The notes under the pieces: model-generated
The model's database searches: none
What the model saw: the letters and a program-made list of their open reading frames with translations, nothing else
What the model was told of the DNA's origin: nothing
Assembly: GCA_015064585.1 (NCBI GenBank)
Contig: SVRY01000018.1
Location: forward strand, 1 to 46,578
DNA: 46,578 nucleotides
Source: Oscillospiraceae bacterium
GTDB lineage: Bacteria > Bacillota > Clostridia > Oscillospirales > CAG-272
Direction of reading: 5' to 3'
Shown: in pieces, positions 1-6,214 of the stretch
Layout of the letters: every line of letters begins with the position of its first letter
How positions within the stretch are numbered: position 1 is the stretch's first letter
Program-made: the position numbers and the translations under genes

Positions 1-222
1 CTAGTGTATCTGCGAGAAAACATTGAAAGCTACGAAAGCACAGCCGATCCCGCAGACGGCAGAACACCTCTTGAAAAGCTGGAATATCTGGAAGCGCAGA
101 GAGCGGCGCAGCTAAAAGCCGCCGATACCGGCGACGGCATGGAAAAAGCTTTCCTTGTTATCGGCTTTAGCATAACTGCCTTTGTACTGGTTACTATAGT
201 GCGTAAAAAAAGAAAAATTTGA
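1..222 (+). CDS. C-terminal fragment of a membrane-anchored protein (5' end outside window)
   Basis: The frame is open from base 1, so this is the 3' end of a gene that starts upstream; a GTG at 4 is not a convincing start because it has no ribosome binding site. About 73 residues are visible: a charged, Ala/Glu-rich stretch that is probably helical, followed by one hydrophobic segment (from about EKAFLVIGFS to LVTIV) and a basic tail ending RKKRKI. This helix-plus-basic-tail end is the same style as the C-termini of the large surface proteins elsewhere in the window, so the protein is probably extracellular and held in the membrane by its C-terminus. The rest of the protein and its function cannot be seen. 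A strong terminator follows directly. Confidence 0.6.
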   Translation, partial: LVYLRENIESYESTADPADGRTPLEKLEYLEAQRAAQLKAADTGDGMEKAFLVIGFSITAFVLVTIVRKKRKI

Positions 223-234
223 ATGCATCACAGA

Positions 235-266
235 CGCTCGCCGCAAACATGCGGCGGGCGTTTTTT
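235..266 (+). terminator. Rho-independent terminator of the partial membrane protein gene
   Basis: A 10-bp GC-rich stem (CGCTCGCCGC / GCGGCGGGCG, one G-U pair) with loop AAACAT is followed by TTTTTT. It begins 13 bases after the stop codon. Confidence 0.9.
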
Positions 267-277
267 CGTAAAAATAA

Positions 278-309
278 GAATTCCGCGAGAAATCCTTCTC
301 GCGGAATTC
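278..309 (-). terminator. Rho-independent terminator of the HPr-like gene
   Basis: Inverted repeat GAATTCCGCGAGA / TCTCGCGGAATTC. On the minus strand it is followed by TTATTTTTACG, and it overlaps the stop codon of the HPr-like gene. It lies back to back with the plus-strand terminator at 235-266. Confidence 0.8.
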
Positions 310-550
310 ATATTATGAACTTTTTTAGGTCGTTGTAGCAGTCGGTGTCGCTTTCCACGTACAGTTCATCCCAAGCAATTCTTGCCATGTGTACGCCGAT
401 AAACGATTTTGCGTTGAGCTTCATGTCTTCGCCAACCAACAGAACGTCTCCCTTGATTTTTGCCGCGAGCCGGTTAAACTCCAGCACATCTGCTGTGGTG
501 TCCAGTTCGATACGATAACGGTACTTTAATCTTGTTTCGGTATTTGTCAT
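308..550 (-). CDS. HPr-like domain protein lacking the phosphorylatable His
   Basis: 80 residues, the usual size of HPr. The C-terminal half fits the HPr fold: a helix-like DVLEFNRLAAKIKGDV, a strand, then NAKSFIGV, equivalent to the regulatory-Ser region of HPr, then a strand and a final helix. The N-terminal GLHARP motif with the active-site His is missing; the corresponding stretch reads DTTADVLEF. It therefore cannot act as an ordinary PTS phosphocarrier and is more likely a regulatory or binding variant; such stand-alone HPr-like proteins are common in Clostridia. It is monocistronic: consensus promoter at 584-612, ribosome binding site AAAGGAG ahead of the ATG, terminator at the stop codon. 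Confidence 0.75.
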   Translation of the reverse strand: MTNTETRLKYRYRIELDTTADVLEFNRLAAKIKGDVLLVGEDMKLNAKSFIGVHMARIAWDELYVESDTDCYNDLKKFII

Positions 551-583
551 TTTTATAATCTCCTTTCCGATTTGTTCGGGAGT

Positions 584-612
584 ATTATAAAACCAAAATG
601 AAAATTTGTCAA
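584..612 (-). promoter_or_regulatory. Sigma-A promoter of the HPr-like gene
   Basis: On the minus strand TTGACA (607-612) and TATAAT (584-589) are separated by 17 bp, a perfect consensus, giving a leader of roughly 25-30 bases. Confidence 0.9.
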
Positions 613-669
613 GAATTCATTTGTTGAAAATGACGAAAATCTTTATTTAAAATTGTGCAATATGACCAA

Positions 670-2244
670 TTATGGATTGAAGATTGAGACAAATACCGCA
701 TTGCCTTCTTCAATTACGATCTTCTTTTTCTGTTTGGCAGTTCCGCTGTAATTGATTTTTTCCAAAGGACATTGATGGAAAGCATTTGTTTCCACAGTTT
801 GAAGGGCGGTCGGAAGGGTTATTTCAATTAGCGCATCACATCCCACAAAGCATTCTTCGGAAATGGTTTTTAATTTACCGGGCAGTGTGATTTTTGTAAG
901 AGAGGTGCACCCTTCAAAAGCATTTTTGCCGATTTCGGTGACTCCGTCCAACAGATCTACCTGCTTTAGTGCGGTACAACCGGAAAATGCCCGCTCGCCT
1001 ACGTATTTTAGATATTTACTGGCAACAACCGCTTGCAGAGATGTGCAATTTTGGAAAGCGTCATTTGATATTTTGGTAATGCTGTTTCCTAAAATAACAC
1101 CGGTAATATCCTCCCGTTCGCGGAAGGCATCCACAATAACGCCAATGGAACTATCTTCTACAGTTACCTGACCGCCGGCGCCGTTGTAACCTACCAGCAT
1201 GCCGTTATCTGTGACGATAAAGGTTTTGTTCTTTTGGTCGTTCATCCAGGCGGTAGCGTACAGCGCGCGGAATCCCAGTGTGGTGACGCAGTCGGGAATG
1301 GAGATGTTTTTCAGTTGGCTGCAATCGGTAAACGCTTCGTTGCCGATGGTGGTCAGACCTTTGTCGGGCAGCGTTACGGATGATAGCCGCAGACAATAAG
1401 CAAAGGCTTTGTCCCCGATCGATTCCACTTTGCCCAGATTTGCTTTTTTGATCTTAGGACAGCAGGCAAATGCCTCGTTCCCCAGTGTTTTGCAGGATGC
1501 GGGCAGGGAGATCTCGGTGAGCGATTTGCAGTTATAAAACGCGCGGTGGCTGATAGATGTAACCGATTCGGGCAAAGAAATAGATTCAATATGTGTAAAG
1601 TCTTCGAAAGCACTGTCTCCGATGGAACGCAGTTTTTCGGGTAAAGTAACCGATTCAATGGCAGGGCCGTTGAAATAGAATCGGCTGATATGTTTTACGT
1701 TGTTTGGAATTACAAGATCCTTGGGGGCATTGCCGATATAGGCGATGAGAATGCCGTCTCCAACAATGACAAAGTCGGTGTTTCTGCTGTATACCCAGGG
1801 GACAAAAGAGGAAGCATTGTTCTTTTCTATCAGAAAAGCATCTTTCCCGATGGTTTTTACATTATTCGGGATTGTAAGTGAGGTTAACTTTTCGCATCCG
1901 TAGAAGGCACGGTTGCCGACGGTGAGCAAGGTTTCGGGCAATACAATGCCAGTGAGTCCCGTTGCTTCAAACGCGCTGTCTTCAATGCGCGTTACAGGAG
2001 AACCGTTGATTTTTTCGGGAACGGTAATAATGCTGTTGGTTCCGATGTAATTCAGAATGCCGACAGTGCCATCTCCATAGATGTTGTATCGATAGTCACT
2101 GTTTTCTTTGATGGAAACTACCTCATCTTCGGAGTAAACAGGAGCTTCTTCGTCATTTCCGGCTTTTACAGCGATCCATATGATGCCTATGATCAAAAGA
2201 ATTACGACAGCAATCATCAAAGGCTTGATCCATTTTTTTGGCAT
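670..2244 (-). CDS. Membrane-anchored BspA-type leucine-rich repeat protein
   Basis: 524 residues. An N-terminal transmembrane segment (about 8-28) with the charged start MPKKWIKP places the rest outside the cell. From about residue 75 to the end it consists of LRR_5/BspA-type repeats of about 23 residues: cores such as IEDSAF, VGNRAF, IGKDAF, IGDSAF, LGNEAF, IGDKAF and IGKNAF alternate with ITIP/VTLP-type strands. BspA-type repeats usually mediate adhesion or protein binding. The gene starts 17 bases after the galT stop with GAGGA upstream, so it is probably co-transcribed with galT, although a functional link to galactose use is not evident. No clear terminator follows it. Confidence 0.88.
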   Translation of the reverse strand: MPKKWIKPLMIAVVILLIIGIIWIAVKAGNDEEAPVYSEDEVVSIKENSDYRYNIYGDGTVGILNYIGTNSIITVPEKINGSPVTRIEDSAFEATGLTGIVLPETLLTVGNRAFYGCEKLTSLTIPNNVKTIGKDAFLIEKNNASSFVPWVYSRNTDFVIVGDGILIAYIGNAPKDLVIPNNVKHISRFYFNGPAIESVTLPEKLRSIGDSAFEDFTHIESISLPESVTSISHRAFYNCKSLTEISLPASCKTLGNEAFACCPKIKKANLGKVESIGDKAFAYCLRLSSVTLPDKGLTTIGNEAFTDCSQLKNISIPDCVTTLGFRALYATAWMNDQKNKTFIVTDNGMLVGYNGAGGQVTVEDSSIGVIVDAFREREDITGVILGNSITKISNDAFQNCTSLQAVVASKYLKYVGERAFSGCTALKQVDLLDGVTEIGKNAFEGCTSLTKITLPGKLKTISEECFVGCDALIEITLPTALQTVETNAFHQCPLEKINYSGTAKQKKKIVIEEGNAVFVSIFNP

Positions 2245-2261
2245 ATCAAATCCTCACAATA

Positions 2262-3764
2262 TTATTTTTCGTTGACTGTGTTTACAAAACGCAGGAATGC
2301 TGCTCTGCCTTCTTCGGTATCCTTGTAAATGCCGGCGTGACACAGAACCTGTGCAAATACAAGCCCCACTTCCTTTCGAATGGCATCGGTCAGAGCTGTT
2401 CCGGTAAGACCGGGATATTTAGGTATGAACTCGTTAGCCCAATCGGCATGGTGAGAAGTAACGGGAGAGGCAGAGAGGTCTTCCCCGTTTTCGATGCAAT
2501 GCTGCAGATAGGCAAGTTCCACCTTCAGTCTGGCGGGAAGTACTGCCAAACCCATGACCTCGATGAGCCCGATGTTTTCTTTTTTGATATGATGCAGTTC
2601 TGCATGGGGATGATACAATCCGTCGGGATGCTCGGGAGTGGTGATATTGTTTCGCAGTACCAGATCCAGTTCATATTTTCCGTTTTTGAAACGGGCAATG
2701 GGTGTGATGGTGTTGTGGGGTACACCGTCGGTTTCGGCAAAGATGTAAGCATCGGCATCGGTATATGTGCGGAATACTGCAAGGATCTTTGCGGCAAGGG
2801 CAACCAGTACCTTGGGATCGGTATGACGCAAGCGAAGCACTGACATGGGCCAACGGACGATGCCGCATTCCGCATCCTCAAATCCCTTGAAGGTAACGGG
2901 AACGGCGATCTCTGCCTTTGCCATAGGAAATTCATAGCATCCGCCCTGGAAATGGTCGTGGGTCAGAATGGAACCTCCCACAATGGGCAGATCTGCGTTG
3001 GAGCCCACGAAATAGTGGGGGAACTTTTCCACAAATGCCAAAAGACGTTCAAAGGTCTTGGGAGTGATCGCCATCGGACTGTGACTACCCTTGAACACGA
3101 TGCAGTGTTCGTTGTAGTAAACGTAAGGAGAGTACTGCAAGCACCAGTCCTCACCGGAAAGCGTCATGGGAATGATGCGGTGATTTTGTCTTGCGGGATG
3201 GTTGATTCTACCTGCATAGCCTTCGTTTTCACGGCAGAGCATGCAAGCGGGATAGCCTGCCCGGGGCATACTCTTTGCGGCGGCAATGGCTTTGGGATCT
3301 TTTTCGGGCTTGGACAGATTGACGGTAATGTCAAGCTCACCGTATTTGGTATCGGTCTTCCATTTCAGATCCTTTTTGACTCGCTCGGTGCGGATGTAAT
3401 CGGTACTACGTGAAAAATCGTAGTACCAATCGGTGGCCTTTTTGGGATCATCCTTGTAAAGCGCATTGAATTGTTTGATCACTTCCGAGGGACGGGGGGT
3501 GAGAGCGCCCATGATGGCAGTGTCAAACAAGTCGCGGTAGGTGGGGCTGTCCTCCAGAATGCCTCTTTGGATGGCATCTGTCAGGAGCGTGTCCAGCACA
3601 GGCTGGAGCGAAATGTTCGTATATTCGATTTCATCGTCATGGAAGCTATCCAGCTTCATGATCTCCAAGATACGGTTGATCAGATACACGCGGTCAACCT
3701 TTTCGGAAAGTCCGCGTTCTTCGGCATAGCATACAAGTTGTTTGATAGCAGTTTCGGTATTCAT
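2262..3764 (-). CDS. galT: UDP-glucose--hexose-1-phosphate uridylyltransferase, class II
   Basis: 500 residues, the usual size of the Firmicutes-type class II GalT. It transfers UMP between UDP-glucose and galactose-1-phosphate in the Leloir pathway, in the cytoplasm. Recognisable blocks are YPACMLCRENEGY (Cys pair), NEHCIVFKGSHSPM, the FPHYFVGSNADLP block, and GGSILTHDHFQGG with the His-x-His active-site motif. The chosen start (MNTETAIKQL) matches the family; the open frame runs further upstream but without homology or a ribosome binding site, and it passes the promoter at 3798-3826. The Shine-Dalgarno sequence is weak (GGACGA). No galK or galE is nearby. Confidence 0.95.
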   Translation of the reverse strand: MNTETAIKQLVCYAEERGLSEKVDRVYLINRILEIMKLDSFHDDEIEYTNISLQPVLDTLLTDAIQRGILEDSPTYRDLFDTAIMGALTPRPSEVIKQFNALYKDDPKKATDWYYDFSRSTDYIRTERVKKDLKWKTDTKYGELDITVNLSKPEKDPKAIAAAKSMPRAGYPACMLCRENEGYAGRINHPARQNHRIIPMTLSGEDWCLQYSPYVYYNEHCIVFKGSHSPMAITPKTFERLLAFVEKFPHYFVGSNADLPIVGGSILTHDHFQGGCYEFPMAKAEIAVPVTFKGFEDAECGIVRWPMSVLRLRHTDPKVLVALAAKILAVFRTYTDADAYIFAETDGVPHNTITPIARFKNGKYELDLVLRNNITTPEHPDGLYHPHAELHHIKKENIGLIEVMGLAVLPARLKVELAYLQHCIENGEDLSASPVTSHHADWANEFIPKYPGLTGTALTDAIRKEVGLVFAQVLCHAGIYKDTEEGRAAFLRFVNTVNEK

Positions 3765-3797
3765 GTTTTTATCGTCCGTTTCTATGCTTTTTCTTCC

Positions 3798-3826
3798 ATT
3801 ATATAAAATAATAGGCTGTTTGTCAA
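3798..3826 (-). promoter_or_regulatory. Sigma-A promoter of galT
   Basis: Minus-strand TTGACA (3821-3826), 17 bp, TATAAT (3798-3803). Its place 34 bases before the galT ATG supports that start. Confidence 0.9.
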
Positions 3827-3846
3827 GAAAAGAGAGTGTATTTCTC

Positions 3847-3879
3847 AAAAAAACAGCAGATCCGGGATCGGATCTGCTG
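3847..3879 (-). terminator. Terminator of the AAA ATPase gene
   Basis: 10-bp stem CAGCAGATCC / GGATCTGCTG followed on the minus strand by a run of seven U residues, directly after the ATPase stop codon. Confidence 0.9.
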
Positions 3880-3882
3880 ATA

Positions 3883-4773
3883 TCAGGTGTCAAATTCCTT
3901 TTCATACTTTTTGAAAAAATCGTAGTATGCCCGCACTCCCGAAAGCTCGGTCCATTTCTTTGTTTCAACGGGTGTACTGTCAAGATCGTAGATTTTGGCA
4001 TTCGGCAGAGAAAGCAGAAAGGGAGAGTGGGTGGCAATGATGAACTGACAGCCGTAAAAGCGCACCGACTCTTCGATAAAGTGCAGTAACTCATACTGCA
4101 GTTTGGGGGCTAGACTGTTTTCCGGCTCGTCCAGAAGATACAAGGCATTTTCGGTGATCTTGTCGGTGAAGTAGGAAAAGGCGCTCTCGCCGTTTGACTT
4201 GGCTGCCAGTTCGTTGGATCTGCCGCGGCGGGCAATATACTGTGAGCGGCTGGTATTTTTTACTTCATACATCTTCAAATAATCGTCGATCTCGGATAGG
4301 GAAGAGAGCCTTGGCATATCCTCTTTATAAAGACGGCGGTGCTCCTCGGAAAGGGCTGCGCGACGGTCGGAAATACCCCTGTTGACTGCCCGTGCGCTCA
4401 GAAGATAATCAAACACATCGTCACTGGTGACGGTTTTACTGCCATAGGGAACGGCGCTGACATTCTCGGGCAGGCTGTAATGGCAGAATTTCAGATAGCT
4501 TTCAAAATAGGGAGTATAATTAAAGGGAGAAGTGCGCTCAATGCCCAGTTTTTCGGCAATGACATTTAGCAGTGTAGACTTTCCCGAGCCGTTTGATCCG
4601 TAGAAGATAGTGATAGGGGCGAAGCGGATATGGGTAAGCCCCTTTGGGGGAAAGATTTTGTAGGGGTAAACGTTGCCGTGGTCGTAGCACTGCATGACGG
4701 TTTCGTGGCTTTTATAGCCGAGATAGTCAAATTCAGTATCGTCGCTCGGCAGGGAAAAGTATTCCAGATACAA
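3883..4773 (-). CDS. AAA family ATPase (AAA_21/SMC-like head), solitary
   Basis: About 296 residues. The Walker A motif GSNGSGKST lies at about residue 59, the Walker B LYLLDEPENSLAP at about 213 and an H-loop-like IIATHSPFLL at about 248, as in the small clostridial SMC/ABC-head-like ATPases. There is no nuclease, TOPRIM or coiled-coil partner domain, and no neighbour looks like a partner. Start choice: a GTG at 4782 directly abuts the ribosome binding site, whereas TTG at 4773 lies six bases after AAGAGGTG; I prefer TTG, giving a protein beginning MYLEYFSLPS. It has its own consensus promoter and terminator. The cellular role is unknown. Confidence 0.85.
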   Translation of the reverse strand: MYLEYFSLPSDDTEFDYLGYKSHETVMQCYDHGNVYPYKIFPPKGLTHIRFAPITIFYGSNGSGKSTLLNVIAEKLGIERTSPFNYTPYFESYLKFCHYSLPENVSAVPYGSKTVTSDDVFDYLLSARAVNRGISDRRAALSEEHRRLYKEDMPRLSSLSEIDDYLKMYEVKNTSRSQYIARRGRSNELAAKSNGESAFSYFTDKITENALYLLDEPENSLAPKLQYELLHFIEESVRFYGCQFIIATHSPFLLSLPNAKIYDLDSTPVETKKWTELSGVRAYYDFFKKYEKEFDT

Positions 4774-4796
4774 TGTATTCACCTCTTTCCAACATC

Positions 4797-4825
4797 AGTA
4801 TAACATGGTGGGGTGGATTTGTCAA
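4797..4825 (-). promoter_or_regulatory. Sigma-A promoter of the AAA ATPase gene
   Basis: Minus-strand TTGACA (4820-4825), 17 bp, TATACT (4797-4802), divergent from the promoter at 4865-4892. Confidence 0.88.
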
Positions 4826-4864
4826 TTCAGCGCGGAAAAACTTTGGGAAATTTGTATTTACCAC

Positions 4865-4892
4865 TTGAAAAAATTTTTGAAATGTATATAAT
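4865..4892 (+). promoter_or_regulatory. Promoter of the cysteine-synthase-like gene
   Basis: TTGAAA (4865-4870), 16 bp, TATAAT (4887-4892). The leader is about 30 bases, too short for a T-box or S-box riboswitch. Confidence 0.75.
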
Positions 4893-4928
4893 AGTAATAT
4901 CTATGTTTTGATCGAAGGAATGAATACA

Positions 4929-5864
4929 ATGGTATATAATCACATCTTGGAAGCGCTTGGCGACACCCCTATGGTGCGTTTGCGCAATATGGCACCCGAA
5001 GGCGGCGCTGAAATTTTTGTTAAATTTGAAGGACTGAACGTGGGCGGCTCTATCAAGACCCGTACCGCATATAATATGATCATAGATGCCGAAGAAAAAG
5101 GGCTTATCAAGCGCGGTGAGAATATCATCGTGGAGCCCACCAGCGGCAATCAAGGCATCGGTCTTGCACTGGTTGGTGCGGTTCTTGGTTATAAGACCGT
5201 GATCATTATGCCCGACTCGGTCAGCGAGGAACGCCGTAAGCTGGTAAAGCACTACGGTGCCAAGGTGGTACTGGTGCATGACGCGGGCAATATCGGCGAT
5301 TGCATCGAAGAATGTCTGAATACCGCTATCCGTATGGGTAAGGAAGATCCCAAGGTATATATTCCTCAGCAGTTTGAAAACCCTGCTAACCCCGAGGCAC
5401 ACAAGAATGCTACCGCTCTTGAAATTTTAGAGCAGGTGGATGGTTCCATTGACGGTTTTTGCTCGGGTATTGGTACAGGCGGTACCATTTCGGGTATCGG
5501 TGAAGTTCTCAAAGAAAAGAATCCCGACATTACCATCTGGGCGGTGGAGCCCGAAAACGCGGCAATTTTGGCAGGCGGCAGTATCGGAACGCACCTGCAA
5601 ATGGGTATTGGCGACGGGCTTATCCCCGAAAATCTCAACTGCGAGATCTATTCGGATATTTGCGTGATTACTGATGAGGAAGCCATTTCGACAGCCAAGG
5701 ATCTGGCGCGCAAGGAGGGGTTGCTTTGCGGAATTTCCAGCGGCACCAACGTGGCGGCGGCTATTCGTTTGGCAAAGAAGCTGGGCAAGGGAAAGACGGT
5801 GGTGACTGTGCTTCCTGACACCGCAGAGCGTTATTTCTCGACGCCCTTGTTTGATAAGGATTAA
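4929..5864 (+). CDS. Cysteine synthase family protein (PLP-dependent)
   Basis: 311 residues, the usual size for O-acetylserine sulfhydrylase. It would make cysteine from O-acetylserine and sulfide, or an analogous beta-replacement product. The PLP Lys sits in GGSIKTRTA (about residue 41), the substrate loop is EPTSGNQGIG, SVSEERRKL is typical of the family, and GIGTGGTISG is the phosphate-binding loop; the C-terminus CGISSGTN to LPDTAERYFSTPLF is CysK-like. The PLP block is unusual: NVGGSIKTR instead of NPGGS(V/I)KDR, so the exact substrate is uncertain. ATG at 4929 is preferred over 4920 because GAAGGA lies at the right distance only for 4929. The DUF896 gene follows 10 bases later. Confidence 0.88.
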   Translation: MVYNHILEALGDTPMVRLRNMAPEGGAEIFVKFEGLNVGGSIKTRTAYNMIIDAEEKGLIKRGENIIVEPTSGNQGIGLALVGAVLGYKTVIIMPDSVSEERRKLVKHYGAKVVLVHDAGNIGDCIEECLNTAIRMGKEDPKVYIPQQFENPANPEAHKNATALEILEQVDGSIDGFCSGIGTGGTISGIGEVLKEKNPDITIWAVEPENAAILAGGSIGTHLQMGIGDGLIPENLNCEIYSDICVITDEEAISTAKDLARKEGLLCGISSGTNVAAAIRLAKKLGKGKTVVTVLPDTAERYFSTPLFDKD

Positions 5865-5874
5865 GAGGTGGAAT

Positions 5875-6078
5875 ATGGAGCAGGCGAAGATAGATCGCAT
5901 CAATTTTCTTGCCAGAAAATCCAAAGTGGAAGGATTGACCCCGGAGGAGAAGGTGGAGCAGGACCAATTGCGTAAAGAGTATATCGCGTCCTTTCGTGCG
6001 TCCATGACCGGAATTTTGGATAATACCTATATCCAGCGTCCCGACGGAAGTAAAGAACGGGTACAAAAGAAGAAGTGA
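5875..6078 (+). CDS. DUF896 (YnzC-like) small helical protein
   Basis: 67 residues with the full family pattern: MEQAKIDRINFLARK, then GLTPEEKVEQDQLRKEYI, then the conserved FRASMTGILDNTYI and PDG. DUF896 proteins such as Bacillus YnzC are small cytoplasmic helix bundles, and their role is not settled. The ATG at 5875 follows AAGAGGTGG and agrees with the family start. It begins 10 bases after the cysteine-synthase-like gene and is followed by a terminator, so the two form a small operon. Confidence 0.93.
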   Translation: MEQAKIDRINFLARKSKVEGLTPEEKVEQDQLRKEYIASFRASMTGILDNTYIQRPDGSKERVQKKK

Positions 6079-6100
6079 AAGAAAATACGAAAGTATACAA

Positions 6101-6138
6101 AAACTCAATTTGTGTAATTGCACAAATTGAGTTTTTTT
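6101..6138 (+). terminator. Terminator after the DUF896 gene
   Basis: Perfect 14-bp inverted repeat AAACTCAATTTGTG / CACAAATTGAGTTT with a six-base loop, followed by a T run. Confidence 0.92.
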
Positions 6139-6157
6139 CTTTTGGTAGTTGTGCACA

Positions 6158-6186
6158 TTGACGAAATGCACATAATTTGGTATAAT
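6158..6186 (+). promoter_or_regulatory. Sigma-A promoter of the GH97 gene
   Basis: TTGACG (6158-6163), 17 bp, TATAAT (6181-6186), only 20 bases past the preceding terminator. Confidence 0.9.
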
Positions 6187-6214
6187 TTTATTACCTTTGG
6201 AAGGGAGAAAAACA

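Noticed and set aside
3883-4773. The lone AAA ATPase as part of an anti-phage system (Septu-, Gabija- or RloC-like)
   Set aside because: No nuclease or partner gene is adjacent, and the protein has no nuclease domain.
4893-4928. Cysteine T-box or S-box riboswitch before the cysteine-synthase-like gene
   Set aside because: The leader is only about 30 bases and has no terminator hairpin.
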